Program-made: the position numbers and the translations under genes
Shown: positions 36,231 through 46,798 of the stretch, piece after piece
Numbering within the stretch: the first letter of the stretch is position 1
How the letters are laid out: each line of letters begins with the position of its first letter
NCBI GenBank assembly: GCA_902594915.1
Contig: CACJOA010000005.1
Coordinates: forward strand, 1-63,418
Length of the DNA: 63,418 nucleotides
Source of the DNA: an uncultured Pelagibacteraceae bacterium
GTDB lineage: Bacteria > Pseudomonadota > Alphaproteobacteria > Pelagibacterales > Pelagibacteraceae
Direction of reading: 5' to 3'
Notes under the pieces: generated by a model
Databases searched by the model: none
What the model saw: only the letters and a program-made list of their open reading frames with translations
Told to the model about the DNA's origin: nothing

Positions 36231-36977
36231 CTATTTAATTAGTTTAGAAATTTTAATTAGACCTTTTATAGTAATATCTTTATCTTTTATAACTTTGTTT
36301 TTAATCGAATTTTTATACAAGTCAGAAAATCCTCCGGTAATAACAATTTTAAAAGATTTTCCTGTTTCTTTCTTAATCAAATTAATTATATTGTCAATTA
36401 ATCCTGCATATCCCCAAAAAAACCCTGATCTAACTGCAGTAATAGTATCGGCACCAATTACTTTTTTTATCTTTTTTAAATTAATTTTGGGTATTAAGGT
36501 TGCTTTATCAGATAAAGTATTTAATGAAATCTTAATACCAGGAGCAATAATTCCACCTTTATAGGTATCTTTAATTACGACATCAAATGTAGTTGCTGTA
36601 CCGAAATCTAAAATAATATAATTTTTTTTATAATCAATTAAACTTATGGCATTTGCTAATCTATCAGAGCCAACCTGATTATAATTAACTTCAATATTAA
36701 TAAAGGATTTCAAATCTAAATCTTTTATTTCATAGCATTTTATTTTTGTCCTAGTTGATAAAAAATTTTTAATCTTATCATATGCATTAGGTACCACACT
36801 ACAAAATAGAATTTTTTTAATTTTTTTAAAGTCTTTAGTTAGATATTTAAATTTATAATTCAAATTATTTCTATCTAATTCTTTTGTTGAAATATTTATA
36901 TTTTTAAAAATTCTTTTTTTAGAATTTAATAAATAAACTTTTATTTCGGAATTTCCTATATCGCCAAAAATATACAT
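36231..36977 (-). CDS. coaX: Type III pantothenate kinase
   Basis: First step of coenzyme A synthesis, ATP-dependent phosphorylation of pantothenate. The 248-residue protein has the N-terminal phosphate-binding DIGNS at 6-10, GSDRLANA with the pantothenate-site residues, the acidic LDFGTATTFDVV and GGIIAPGI, and VITGGFSDLY near the C-terminus. I chose the ATG at 36977, which overlaps the birA TGA in an ATGA junction; a TTG one codon upstream is less likely. Confidence 0.94.
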   Translation of the reverse strand: MYIFGDIGNSEIKVYLLNSKKRIFKNINISTKELDRNNLNYKFKYLTKDFKKIKKILFCSVVPNAYDKIKNFLSTRTKIKCYEIKDLDLKSFINIEVNYNQVGSDRLANAISLIDYKKNYIILDFGTATTFDVVIKDTYKGGIIAPGIKISLNTLSDKATLIPKINLKKIKKVIGADTITAVRSGFFWGYAGLIDNIINLIKKETGKSFKIVITGGFSDLYKNSIKNKVIKDKDITIKGLIKISKLIK

Positions 36978-37525
36978 CAACTTATTTTTCTTTTAAATTT
37001 AATAAATTTTGTTAACTCAATTTCGAAAATTTCTTTTAACTTTTTTTCAATTTTTTTTTTTGAAATTTTTTTTTTTGTTAAATCGTAAAGATTTGTTGTG
37101 GGGTAATTTTTAATATTTGGGTTTTTTATCAAATTAATTCCAATTCCTATAATTAAATATTTTTCATCAGATTTACTTATAGTCTCTTGTAAAATACCAC
37201 AAATTTTTTTTTTATTTATCAACAAATCATTAGGTCTTTTATAAATAATTTTACTTTTGTAGTAATATGATAGGATTTTTTTGACCAACAAACAATTTAA
37301 TTTTGTTAATTTTCTTAATGAAATATTTAAATTATTTATTCTAAAGAAAAAACTCAAAAATAAATTTCCATTTAATGAAATCCATTTTTTTCCATACTGT
37401 CCTTTACCACCACTCTGTTTTTCTGACAAAATCATTCCATTATGAATATTTTTTTTTTTGATTATTGCTATTGCAGTATTATTTGTACTTTTTACATTTT
37501 TAAATTTAAAAACTTTAAATTTCAT
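36977..37525 (-). CDS. birA: Biotin--[acetyl-CoA-carboxylase] ligase, catalytic domain only
   Basis: Attaches biotin to the carboxyl carrier protein of acetyl-CoA carboxylase. The 182-residue protein lacks the N-terminal DNA-binding domain of E. coli BirA, so it should not act as a repressor, and the C-terminal cap domain is also reduced. Visible motifs: biotin-binding loop QSGGKGQYGKKW near 37-48, YKRPNDLLINKKKICGIL and IGIGINLI. In the loop, the arginine-rich pattern usual in this family is replaced by K/Q/Y/K. It ends on the coaX start and begins on the nuoN stop. Confidence 0.93.
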   Translation of the reverse strand: MKFKVFKFKNVKSTNNTAIAIIKKKNIHNGMILSEKQSGGKGQYGKKWISLNGNLFLSFFFRINNLNISLRKLTKLNCLLVKKILSYYYKSKIIYKRPNDLLINKKKICGILQETISKSDEKYLIIGIGINLIKNPNIKNYPTTNLYDLTKKKISKKKIEKKLKEIFEIELTKFIKFKRKIS

Positions 37526-38943
37526 TAAATAATTGTTATTTTCGATATAATTTCTATTAGTTGACTAGGAAATATAAAATATATCAAAATTAATAATGTT
37601 GAAGTTGTTAAAGAAAATTTTAACCATAAACTATGGTCTGTATCAAATTTTTCTTTTTCTTTATCAAAATAAATTATCTTGATTAATCTTAAATAATAAA
37701 AAGCGGCTATCACGGTTGATAACAATCCTACAATTGCTAAAAAATACATTGATTGTTCTAAAACTGACTTGAAAATATAAAACTTTGCAAAAAACCCTGC
37801 GAGTGGGGGAATACCTGCTAGTGAAAATAGAATAACTAATAATGATAAAGACATTAAGGGGTGATTTTTTGATATTCCAGATAAATCAATAATATCTTCA
37901 TAATATTCGTTATTTCTTTTCATCATCAAAAGGCAAGAAAACAAACCTAGGTTCATTAAAATATAAATAATTATATAAATAATTGAACTTTGTATTCCGT
38001 CATTTGAGCCTGTGGCAACACCAGCCAAAGCATAACCAACATGTCCAATCGAACTGTATGCAATAAGTCTCTTCAGATTAGTTTGTCCTATAGCGGCTAT
38101 CGCTCCAAAAAGCATGGATGCTATTGATAAAAAAATTAAAATCATTTGCCATTGATCTATTAGATTTAAGAAAGGCACATATAAAAATCTAATAAACACT
38201 GTTAAAGCAGCTACTTTCGGAACCATCGTAAAAAATAAAGTAACTGAGGTTGGTGAACCTTCATAAACATCTGGTGCCCACATATGAAATGGTACAGCTG
38301 AAATTTTAAATGCCAAACCAACTAAAATAAAAACTATTCCAAAAGTTAAGCCATATTGACTTGTATCTAATTGATTGGCAATTAGATTAAAATTTGTTGT
38401 TCCAGTAAAGCCGTAGATCAATGAACATCCATATAATAATAGTCCAGAAGATAATGCGCTTAAAACAAAATACTTTAGTCCTGCTTCAGATGATTTTAAT
38501 TGGTCTCTATTAAATGTAGCTAGCACATACAATGCTAATGACTGAAGTTCTAAACCCATGTAAAATACAATTAGATCATTTGAACTAATCATAATCATCA
38601 TTCCTAAAACAGAACTTAAAATTAAGATCGGATACTCAATTTTAGAAATCTTAAAGGTCTTTAGATAACTTGATGAAATAACTAAAACAAAAAAAGATGC
38701 TAGAAGGGTTACTATCTTCATAAGTAAGGAAAAATAATCTATTATAATACTTCCATTAAACAGTGTTGTTTTTTTAAGATTTGAAATTTCATTAAAGGTT
38801 AATATTGTAGTAATAAGTAAAAAAATTAGTGAAATATTTATAACTAGTTTGGAACTATTTTTTTTAAAGACGCCAAGTATTAGTAAAAACATTATTGACA
38901 ATGCTAAAAAAATTTCTGGAAAAACTAATTCTAAATTAATCAT
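37525..38943 (-). CDS. nuoN: NADH-quinone oxidoreductase subunit N
   Basis: Antiporter-like membrane subunit of complex I, 472 residues with about 14 helices. Proton-channel residues are in MGLELQSLALYVLA (glutamate) and in FKISAVPFHMWAPDVYEGSP (lysine), with a second lysine in FFTMVPKVAAL. It is the last nuo gene and shares one base with birA, so birA and coaX ride on the complex I transcript. Confidence 0.97.
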   Translation of the reverse strand: MINLELVFPEIFLALSIMFLLILGVFKKNSSKLVINISLIFLLITTILTFNEISNLKKTTLFNGSIIIDYFSLLMKIVTLLASFFVLVISSSYLKTFKISKIEYPILILSSVLGMMIMISSNDLIVFYMGLELQSLALYVLATFNRDQLKSSEAGLKYFVLSALSSGLLLYGCSLIYGFTGTTNFNLIANQLDTSQYGLTFGIVFILVGLAFKISAVPFHMWAPDVYEGSPTSVTLFFTMVPKVAALTVFIRFLYVPFLNLIDQWQMILIFLSIASMLFGAIAAIGQTNLKRLIAYSSIGHVGYALAGVATGSNDGIQSSIIYIIIYILMNLGLFSCLLMMKRNNEYYEDIIDLSGISKNHPLMSLSLLVILFSLAGIPPLAGFFAKFYIFKSVLEQSMYFLAIVGLLSTVIAAFYYLRLIKIIYFDKEKEKFDTDHSLWLKFSLTTSTLLILIYFIFPSQLIEIISKITII

Positions 38944-38944
38944 C

Positions 38945-40426
38945 TTAATTTTTAATTAAATTGATATTATACATCTTGATTAAATCACTAATTGACACTT
39001 CTATTGTATTAATTAAAGGATCTGGATAAAAACCAAAAAAGAGAATTGGAATCGCTAAACAAGACAAAATAAATAACTCTGATTTATTTAAATCTGTCAT
39101 TTCTTTTAAATCTGAATTAATTAGCTTTCCAAAAACAACTCTTTTATACAACCAAAGAATATAAGCTGCACCCAATATGACACCAACACTCGCTATAACT
39201 GCAATTAAAAAATTATCTTTAAAAGCGCCCATTAAAATTAAAAATTCGCCTACAAAACCACTAGTGCCAGGTAAACCTAAAGAAGCTAGAACAAATATCA
39301 TTAATAATACTGAATATTTAGGTACAATTGACACAATGCCCCCATAAGTATTTATAAGTCTTGAATGCATACGGTCATAAACTACACCAACACTTAAAAA
39401 AAGTGCCGCTGACACTAGTCCATGACTTATCATCTGTATTATACTTCCTTCTAGACCTTGCTGTTGTATCGTAAAAATCCCTAATGTGACAAAACCCATA
39501 TGTGCAACTGAGGAATAAGCGATTAACTTTTTCATATCTTCCTGCATAAGAGCTATTAATGATGTAAAAATTATAGCTATTACACTTAAAGTGTAGACAA
39601 GAGGAGTAAAAATCTCTGATGCTACTGGAAAAAGTCCCAATGAAAATCTTATAAAACCATACCCAGCCATTTTTAATAAAATAGCTGCTAATAATACCGA
39701 TCCTGCTGTCGGTGCCTCTACATGAGCATCTGGTAACCATGTATGTACTGGCCACATTGGTGTCTTAACTGCAAAAGAGCTAAAAAAAGCCAACCATAAA
39801 AGATTTTGATACTTGCTATCAATTCGTAGCTCGTAAAGACTCGTTATATCAGTTGTACCTGTTATCCAATAAATTGAAATGATTGCAATTAACATTAATA
39901 CAGATCCAAGAAGAGTATAAAGAAAAAACTTAAATGCAGAATAAACTCTTCTTTCGCCTCCCCAAATTCCAATAATCAAAAACATGGGAATTAGGCCAGC
40001 TTCAAAAAATAAATAGAAAACCAGGAGATCTAATGAACAAAAAACTCCTATCATGAAAGATTCCATTATTAACACAGCAATTAGAAATTCAGCTAATCGA
40101 TTTTTAATAGAATTATTTATAGAGATTATACAAAGTGGAGTTATAAAAGTTGCTAATAAAATAAATAAAATTGATATTCCATCAACACCAATCTTATAAT
40201 TTATTAATCCTTCGATCCAAATTCTATCTTCAACAAATTGAAATGACGATGTTGTTTCATCAAATAAAATCCATAAATAAATAGATAAAAAAAAATTTAC
40301 AAGTGAAGTAAATAAAGCTACATATTTTATTGTTGAATTATTTTCTTTCTTACTTTTTGTAAAAAATAAAAAAAGAGCCCCAATCGATGGAAGCAAAATT
40401 AATGATGAAAGAATTGGGAAATTCAT
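38945..40426 (-). CDS. nuoM: NADH-quinone oxidoreductase subunit M
   Basis: Antiporter-like proton-pumping subunit, 493 residues. Characteristic sequences are the channel glutamate in YLFFEAGLIPMFLIIGIWGG, the lysine in FAVKTPMWPVHTWLPDAHVE and APTAGSVLLAAILLKMAGYG, and the later SSVAHMGFVTLGIF. Helix count and length fit the family. It lies one base downstream of nuoL and one base upstream of nuoN. Confidence 0.98.
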   Translation of the reverse strand: MNFPILSSLILLPSIGALFLFFTKSKKENNSTIKYVALFTSLVNFFLSIYLWILFDETTSSFQFVEDRIWIEGLINYKIGVDGISILFILLATFITPLCIISINNSIKNRLAEFLIAVLIMESFMIGVFCSLDLLVFYLFFEAGLIPMFLIIGIWGGERRVYSAFKFFLYTLLGSVLMLIAIISIYWITGTTDITSLYELRIDSKYQNLLWLAFFSSFAVKTPMWPVHTWLPDAHVEAPTAGSVLLAAILLKMAGYGFIRFSLGLFPVASEIFTPLVYTLSVIAIIFTSLIALMQEDMKKLIAYSSVAHMGFVTLGIFTIQQQGLEGSIIQMISHGLVSAALFLSVGVVYDRMHSRLINTYGGIVSIVPKYSVLLMIFVLASLGLPGTSGFVGEFLILMGAFKDNFLIAVIASVGVILGAAYILWLYKRVVFGKLINSDLKEMTDLNKSELFILSCLAIPILFFGFYPDPLINTIEVSISDLIKMYNINLIKN

Positions 40427-42339
40427 TATTTTATAATTAGATAGGTTAATAAAGCAGAAAATCCAAGTAACATGATAAAAGCATATTGATATATATATCC
40501 ACTTTGAAATTTATTTGCTTTAAGAGAGCATTTTTTAATAAATGATGAAATGCCGTCAGGACCAAAACCGTCAATTAATTTTATATCAAAAAATTTCCAT
40601 AAAATTAAACCTAATTTTTTTGATGATCTTACAAAAATTATGTCGTAAATTTCATCAAAATACCATTTATGTATCAGGAAATCGTATAAAGGTTTATTAA
40701 CACTTGCTATTCTTTTTGATAAATCTTTATTTTTAACAAATAAATAAAAAGCAATTGGTATTGATGATATCACTAGTACAGGAGTTAAAATTAAAAACCA
40801 AAATGGAGGATGCTCTGAACTTAATGGTTTCAAAAAGAAAATTGAATCATCCCAAAAACTGTTTGGTCCTATTGTTACTACAAATAATTCTTTAAATGCA
40901 AATCCTGCAAAAATAGCACCTAAGGAAAGTAAAAATAATGGTATGAGCATAATTAATGGAGACTCATGAGTATCTTCAATTTTTATATCTTGATTATTAT
41001 AACTTCCATGGAATGTCTTAAATATAAGTCGCCAAGAATAAATTGAAGTAAGAAAAGCTGTAATGATCCCAATACCTGCTGCATAATATCCTGTCGTATT
41101 TCCTTTTAAATAAGCAAATTCAATTATCGCGTCTTTTGAATAAAAACCTGATAAAAAAGGGAAGCCGGTTAATGCTAAAGTACCTATTACCATTAGAGTG
41201 TAAGTGTAAGGTAACTTTTTCCATACTCCTCCCATCTTATTTATATTTTGTTCATCTTTAAAAGCATGAATTACTGATCCTGATCCTAAAAATAAAAGAG
41301 CTTTAAAAAATGCGTGGGTAAATAAATGAAACATAGCAATATTGTAGGCGCCAACACCTGTCGCAAAAAACATATAACCCAATTGACTACATGTTGAATA
41401 AGCGATTATTTTTTTTATATCTGTTTGAACAAGTGCAATCGTTGCGGCAAAAAATGCAGTGCTCATCCCAACGATTGTGATTACATTCAAAGCTAATTCT
41501 GAATACTCATAAATAGGCGAACATCTTACAACTAAAAAAACACCAGCCGTAACCATCGTTGCAGCATGAATAAGTGCTGACACAGGAGTTGGACCCTCCA
41601 TTGCATCAGGCAACCAAGTATGAAGAAAAATTTGAGCTGATTTACCCATTGCACCAATAAATAACAACAGACAAATTAAATCTATCGCATTTAAGTTTAA
41701 GCCTAAAAAGATAAGTTCTTTATCCTTAGAGGACGATATTTGTTCAAAAACCTCAGAATAATTTACTGTATCAAACAAATAAAAAATTAAGAAAATTCCT
41801 AAAGCGAAACCGAAATCCCCAACTCTGTTTACGACAAAAGCTTTTATAGCGGCAGCATTTGCAGTTTCTTTTTTAAACCAGAATCCAATTAGAAAATATG
41901 AACAAAGTCCAACACCCTCCCATCCAAAAAATAATTGTATAAAATTATCTGATGTTACCAACATTAACATAGCAAAAGTAAATAAAGATAGATAAGCCAT
42001 AAATCTTGGTTTATGTGGATCATGAGACATGTAACCTATTGAGTATATATGAACTAATGATGAAATAGAGGTAACAACCACAAGCATTATAGATGACAAA
42101 GCATCTATCTTCACTGACCAATTTACATTCAAACTTCCTGAATTAATCCAAGTAGAAATTAATACATTGTTACCATATTGATTTATTACAACTTGATATA
42201 AAATAAATATGGATAAAATTGCTGAAATAGATACTAGAAGACTTGTAATAATTTCAGAGTTTCTGTCTCCTACGTACTTCCCAAAAAAACCAGATATTAT
42301 TGCAGCTAGTAAAGGTAAAGTTACTATTAAAACTTCCAT
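40426..42339 (-). CDS. nuoL: NADH-quinone oxidoreductase subunit L
   Basis: The distal antiporter-like subunit, 637 residues. It has FFGWEGVGLCSYFLIGFW with the channel glutamate, SAQIFLHTWLPDAMEGPTPV and ALIHAATMVTAG, and the C-terminal extension: a long lateral helix followed by a final membrane helix ending YLIIK. The HESPLIMLIPLFLLSLGAI segment typical of NuoL is present near 475. It begins one base after nuoK. Confidence 0.98.
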   Translation of the reverse strand: MEVLIVTLPLLAAIISGFFGKYVGDRNSEIITSLLVSISAILSIFILYQVVINQYGNNVLISTWINSGSLNVNWSVKIDALSSIMLVVVTSISSLVHIYSIGYMSHDPHKPRFMAYLSLFTFAMLMLVTSDNFIQLFFGWEGVGLCSYFLIGFWFKKETANAAAIKAFVVNRVGDFGFALGIFLIFYLFDTVNYSEVFEQISSSKDKELIFLGLNLNAIDLICLLLFIGAMGKSAQIFLHTWLPDAMEGPTPVSALIHAATMVTAGVFLVVRCSPIYEYSELALNVITIVGMSTAFFAATIALVQTDIKKIIAYSTCSQLGYMFFATGVGAYNIAMFHLFTHAFFKALLFLGSGSVIHAFKDEQNINKMGGVWKKLPYTYTLMVIGTLALTGFPFLSGFYSKDAIIEFAYLKGNTTGYYAAGIGIITAFLTSIYSWRLIFKTFHGSYNNQDIKIEDTHESPLIMLIPLFLLSLGAIFAGFAFKELFVVTIGPNSFWDDSIFFLKPLSSEHPPFWFLILTPVLVISSIPIAFYLFVKNKDLSKRIASVNKPLYDFLIHKWYFDEIYDIIFVRSSKKLGLILWKFFDIKLIDGFGPDGISSFIKKCSLKANKFQSGYIYQYAFIMLLGFSALLTYLIIK

Positions 42340-42340
42340 T

Positions 42341-42652
42341 TTATCCTTTAAGTTGATCTATCTCCTCTACACGAATGGTTCCTGAATTTCTGTAATATAC
42401 AACTATTATCGCTAAACCAATCGCAGCTTCTGCAGCAGCAACAGTTAAGATAAAAAGAGTAAAAACTTGACCTGCTAAATCATTTAAAAAAATTGAAAAC
42501 GAAACTAAATTAATATTAACAGCTAATAAAATTAGCTCAATACTCATTAATATTACAATTATATTTTTTCTGTTTAAAAAAATTCCAATAACACCTATGG
42601 TAAATATTACTGCGCCTAGAGTTAAATAATGACCCAAGCCTATTTCAATCAT
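42341..42652 (-). CDS. nuoK: NADH-quinone oxidoreductase subunit K
   Basis: A 103-residue membrane subunit of complex I with three helices. The two conserved glutamates of the quinone-to-proton relay are in [16 protein letters not shown] and [13 protein letters not shown]. It overlaps nuoJ by eight bases and is followed after one base by nuoL. Confidence 0.97.
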   Translation of the reverse strand: MIEIGLGHYLTLGAVIFTIGVIGIFLNRKNIIVILMSIELILLAVNINLVSFSIFLNDLAGQVFTLFILTVAAAEAAIGLAIIVVYYRNSGTIRVEEIDQLKG

Positions 42653-43277
42653 CGATTTTTACCCCTTTGTTAAACGGCACCTCCAAAACTTCTACTCCCT
42701 CAGATCTTTCTCTAGAAATTTGTTTAACGTAACTTTGTTTTTTGACACCTTCTCTTTGCCTGTAAGTAAGAACAATTGCTCCAATCATCGCTATCAGCAA
42801 AATCATCCCACTCATTTGAAAAACATGAATATAATCTGTATAAAGTACCTGTCCTAATGAATGAGTATTACTTATTTCAGTTACAAATTGTTGTTGATCT
42901 ATATTTGTTAATTTAGGTTTATATTTCCATCCACCAATAACAATGATTAATTCAAAAAAAATAATTGCACTAATGATTAATCCAATGGGTATATGGTTTG
43001 AGCTTGTTTTTGATAAAAACCATTGATTAGTTTGCTGAGCAACATTTAACATCATAACAACAAATAAGAATAAAACAGCAACTGCTCCAACATAGACAAT
43101 TAGCATTATCATGCCAAGAAATTCTGCACCAATCATTATAAATAGACAGGAAATACTTATAAAATCAAGAATGAGAAAAAAAACGGAATGAACAGTGTTT
43201 TTTGATGCTGTAACCATTATTGCAGAAATAACAGCAATAATAGAAAAAAAATAAAAAAATAGTGTATGGGCTATCAT
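42645..43277 (-). CDS. nuoJ: NADH-quinone oxidoreductase subunit J
   Basis: Membrane subunit of 210 residues with five helices; the conserved [19 protein letters not shown] segment contains the pi-bulge helix important for coupling. A hydrophilic C-terminal tail (about 170-210, [20 protein letters not shown]) is a common alphaproteobacterial feature. It follows nuoI by three bases and overlaps nuoK by eight. Confidence 0.96.
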   Translation of the reverse strand: MIAHTLFFYFFSIIAVISAIMVTASKNTVHSVFFLILDFISISCLFIMIGAEFLGMIMLIVYVGAVAVLFLFVVMMLNVAQQTNQWFLSKTSSNHIPIGLIISAIIFFELIIVIGGWKYKPKLTNIDQQQFVTEISNTHSLGQVLYTDYIHVFQMSGMILLIAMIGAIVLTYRQREGVKKQSYVKQISRERSEGVEVLEVPFNKGVKIDD

Positions 43278-43280
43278 AAA

Positions 43281-43766
43281 TTATCTATATGGGTTATCTG
43301 TTTTGATATTTGCAGCTAGAATATTTTCCCATCTATCACCATTATCAAGAAGTTTTTCTTTTGTGTAATAAAGCTCCTCTCTTGTCTCTGTTGAAAATTC
43401 AAAATTTGGACCTTGCACAATAGCATCGACTGGACAAGATTCTTCACATAAACCACAATAAATACATTTCATCATATCAATATCGTAACGGGTTGTTTTT
43501 CTACTTCCATCTTTTCTTTGAGAAGACTCAATTGTTATAGCTTGTGCCGGACAAACTGCTTCACACAATTTACAAGCAATACACCTTTCTTCTCCATTTG
43601 GGTATCTTCGCAGAGCATGCTCACCCCTGTATCTTGGACTAATTTTCCCTTTTTCAAATGGATAGTTAATTGTCTTTTTGGGTTTAAAAACTTCTCTTAT
43701 AGCGATTAGTAAACCTCTAATAAAGTCTAGCATCAAAATTATTTTTAAAAATCTTGTAATTCTCAT
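43281..43766 (-). CDS. nuoI: NADH-quinone oxidoreductase subunit I
   Basis: Carries clusters N6a and N6b. The 161-residue protein has two 4Fe-4S motifs: C62-X2-C65-X2-C68-X3-C72 in [12 protein letters not shown] and C101-X2-C104-X2-C107-X3-C111 in [12 protein letters not shown], each followed by proline. An N-terminal amphipathic helix anchors it to the membrane arm. It abuts nuoH without a gap. Confidence 0.98.
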   Translation of the reverse strand: MRITRFLKIILMLDFIRGLLIAIREVFKPKKTINYPFEKGKISPRYRGEHALRRYPNGEERCIACKLCEAVCPAQAITIESSQRKDGSRKTTRYDIDMMKCIYCGLCEESCPVDAIVQGPNFEFSTETREELYYTKEKLLDNGDRWENILAANIKTDNPYR

Positions 43767-44765
43767 TTAAATATTTGGTAAAAGGTTGAAATAAAAAAGA
43801 TAACTTGCAGTCAAAACAACGTATATCAATGATAGTGGTAAAAATATTTTCCAACCTAGCCTCATTAATTGATCATATCGATATCTTGGAACGATTGCTT
43901 TAACCAATGCAAATAAAATAAATAATAATAAAATCTTCAATATTAACCAGATCGCTTCTGGTATTAAGTTAAATGGATATAAATCTATTGGAGATAACCA
44001 ACCTCCTAAAAAAAGGATTGACCCTAAAGCACACATTAGCAATATATTTGCATACTCTCCCAACCAAAACATTGCGTACATCATTCCTGAATATTCAGTT
44101 TGATATCCTGCAACTAATTCAGCTTCAGCTTCTGGTAAATCAAATGGTGGTCTATTTGTTTCTGCAAGAGCAGAAATAAAGAAAATAACAAACATTGGGA
44201 AGAGAGGTATAATAAACCAAATTTTTTGTTGTGCTAAAACTATATCATTTAAATTTAGTGATCCCACACATAACAAAACATTTATAATAATAATACCAAT
44301 TGAAACTTCATATGAAACCATTTGTGCTGCTGACCTAATTGAACCTAAAAAAGGATATTTCGAATTTGATGCCCAACCACCCATTATTATTCCATAAACT
44401 CCTAAGGATGAAACAGCAAAAATGTATAGAATTCCAACATTTATGTTTGCGAGTACCATTTTTTCACTGAAAGGTATAACTGCCCACGCTATTAAAGCTA
44501 GAGTCATAGTTATAATTGGAGCTAAAATAAAGATAATTTTATTTGAACTTGCTGGAATAATTATTTCCTTAAAAATATATTTTAATGCATCCGCTAATGA
44601 TTGTAATAAACCAAAAGGTCCAACAACATTAGGTCCTTGCCTTTTTTGGACAAAGGCCCAAACTCTTCTATCCAACCAAACAATCATTGCTACAGAAACT
44701 AATACGGGCACTAGCAAAAATAAAATTTTATAAAATTCCTGAAAAATAATATTTATATATTCCAT
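43767..44765 (-). CDS. nuoH: NADH-quinone oxidoreductase subunit H
   Basis: Membrane subunit forming most of the quinone cavity, 332 residues and about eight helices. It has [20 protein letters not shown] near 30-49, the acidic loop [20 protein letters not shown], and [20 protein letters not shown], all diagnostic. Its end meets nuoI directly, and its start shares one base with the nuoG stop. Confidence 0.98.
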   Translation of the reverse strand: MEYINIIFQEFYKILFLLVPVLVSVAMIVWLDRRVWAFVQKRQGPNVVGPFGLLQSLADALKYIFKEIIIPASSNKIIFILAPIITMTLALIAWAVIPFSEKMVLANINVGILYIFAVSSLGVYGIIMGGWASNSKYPFLGSIRSAAQMVSYEVSIGIIIINVLLCVGSLNLNDIVLAQQKIWFIIPLFPMFVIFFISALAETNRPPFDLPEAEAELVAGYQTEYSGMMYAMFWLGEYANILLMCALGSILFLGGWLSPIDLYPFNLIPEAIWLILKILLLFILFALVKAIVPRYRYDQLMRLGWKIFLPLSLIYVVLTASYLFYFNLLPNI

Positions 44766-46798
44766 TAACCTTCTGTGCCTGTTTTTTTTATTACTATTTT
44801 AGAATTGTTACAATCTAACATTGTTTTTGATGATCTAGCTATTACATTAGAAAAATAATAGTCTTTGAATTTAATATTGAGAGTTTCATCTTCAAAATTA
44901 TTTGTAGATATTTTATCCATAATAACTTTTTTTTGTTTATCTTTTTTAAGATTTATATAATTGAACATACTGCTCTCAAGCTCTTCTTTATCATTAAAAA
45001 GTTTTCTATTATTCATTAATTCAGCTATTTCATTAATAATCTTCCAATCTTCTTTAGCTTCTCCCGGAGGATAAGTTGCTTTAAAAGCTTTTTGTATTTT
45101 GCCCTCTAAATTAGTGTAATGGCCTGATTGTTCTGTATAAGCAGCACCCGGAAGAATAACATCAGCTATTTCTGCACCTTTATCACCATGACTTCCCAAA
45201 TAAATTACAAACTCATCCTTTTTTTTAAATATTAAATCATCTTGTCCAAGAAGAAAAAGTAATTCAAATTTATTTTCCTCTAAATCAGTAAGTAGTTTAT
45301 TGCTCTCATCAACAATATCTAAATCTAAACTACCAACTGTAGATGCATTTGATGAGAGTATATTTAATGGGCACCATTCATCACTTAATTTTTTGTTATC
45401 TATCAAATATTTTTTAATTGAATAAAATAAATAGTTAGCTGATTTTGTCTTAAAAAATGACTCACCTAATATTATCATAGGTTTTTTTGAATTTAAAATT
45501 AATTTTGATATTTCATTTTTATTTTCAATGATATCTTTTATTGTTTGTGTTTTGCCATTTAAATTTTGATATGGATAAGTTAAGTCACCAACATTATTTA
45601 ATGAAACTATTTTTGTGTTATTGTTTAAGTATGCCTTTCGTATTCTTGCATTGACCATAGTTGCTTCAAACCTTGGATTAGTTCCTATCAGCAAAATTAA
45701 ATCTGCTGTTTCAATACCATTTATTGATGAATTAAAAAGATAATTTTCTCTTGAAGAGCAATCTACAAAGCTTTTTGATGATCTTGAATCATAGTTATTT
45801 GAATTAATCGTTCTATCAAAAAATTCTTTAAAAATAAAACTTGCTTCCATATTGATTAAGTCACCAACAAAACCACATATCTTATCTTTATCAGTACTAT
45901 TGATTTTTGATTTAATTATTTTGTAAACTTCCTCCCAAGAGGCTTTTTCAAATTTTTTGTTATACTTAATGTATGGTGTGTCAATTCTTTGATTTAACAA
46001 ACCATCACAAGCATACCTTGTTTTATCTGATATCCACTCTTCATTAATATCTTCATTAATAATAGGTAATACTCTTTTTACTTCCCAATCATAGGTATCA
46101 ACTCGAATGTTTGATCCAACAGCATCCATGACATCAATAGTTTCAGTTTTTTTTAATTCCCATGGTCTAGCTTCAAATACATAAGGTTTTGATGTTAAAG
46201 CTCCTACCGGACAAAGATCAATTACATTCCCCGATAACTCAGATTGAACTGACTGCTCCAAATAAGTCGTAATTTGCATATCCTCTCCCCTACCTATTGC
46301 ACCCAATTCTGGAACTCCAGCAATCTCAGTTGCAAATCTCACGCATCTAGTACAATGAATACATCTTGTCATTTGAGTTTTGATTAATGGGCCCATATTT
46401 TTATCTGGTACTGCTCTTTTATTTTCTTTAAATCTTGATTTATCTATTCCATAAAACATTGATTGATCTTGTAAGTCACATTCTCCACCTTGATCACAAA
46501 CCGGACAATCTAATGGGTGATTAGCTAATAAAAATTCCATAACACCTTTCCGTGATTTCTCTATCTTTTGAGTATTTGTTTTAATAACCATTCCGTCAGC
46601 AGCAGGCATTGCACAAGATGCTATTGGTTTAGGTGATTTTTCCATTTCAACTAAACACATTCTACAATTGCCTGCTATTGATAATTTTTCATGATAACAA
46701 AATCTTGGAATTTCAACTCCTGCTTTTTCACATGCCTGTAATACAGTCAAACCTTCCTCTACTTCAACTTCAGTATCATTTACTTTTAATTTAAGCAT
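44765..46798 (-). CDS. nuoG: NADH-quinone oxidoreductase subunit G
   Basis: The largest peripheral subunit, 677 residues. N-terminal 2Fe-2S ferredoxin-like domain (cysteines in [20 protein letters not shown]), then the His-ligated N5 motif [19 protein letters not shown], the N4 motif [16 protein letters not shown], and a degenerate molybdopterin-oxidoreductase domain that does not bind cofactor. No extra N7 cysteine set of the E. coli type was noticed. It overlaps nuoF by eight bases. Confidence 0.97.
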   Translation of the reverse strand: MLKLKVNDTEVEVEEGLTVLQACEKAGVEIPRFCYHEKLSIAGNCRMCLVEMEKSPKPIASCAMPAADGMVIKTNTQKIEKSRKGVMEFLLANHPLDCPVCDQGGECDLQDQSMFYGIDKSRFKENKRAVPDKNMGPLIKTQMTRCIHCTRCVRFATEIAGVPELGAIGRGEDMQITTYLEQSVQSELSGNVIDLCPVGALTSKPYVFEARPWELKKTETIDVMDAVGSNIRVDTYDWEVKRVLPIINEDINEEWISDKTRYACDGLLNQRIDTPYIKYNKKFEKASWEEVYKIIKSKINSTDKDKICGFVGDLINMEASFIFKEFFDRTINSNNYDSRSSKSFVDCSSRENYLFNSSINGIETADLILLIGTNPRFEATMVNARIRKAYLNNNTKIVSLNNVGDLTYPYQNLNGKTQTIKDIIENKNEISKLILNSKKPMIILGESFFKTKSANYLFYSIKKYLIDNKKLSDEWCPLNILSSNASTVGSLDLDIVDESNKLLTDLEENKFELLFLLGQDDLIFKKKDEFVIYLGSHGDKGAEIADVILPGAAYTEQSGHYTNLEGKIQKAFKATYPPGEAKEDWKIINEIAELMNNRKLFNDKEELESSMFNYINLKKDKQKKVIMDKISTNNFEDETLNIKFKDYYFSNVIARSSKTMLDCNNSKIVIKKTGTEG

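Noticed and set aside
39375..39755. A 126-residue frame on the minus strand within nuoM.
   Set aside because: It is a different frame of the same strand inside a strongly conserved nuoM gene, and its translation resembles shifted nuoM codons.
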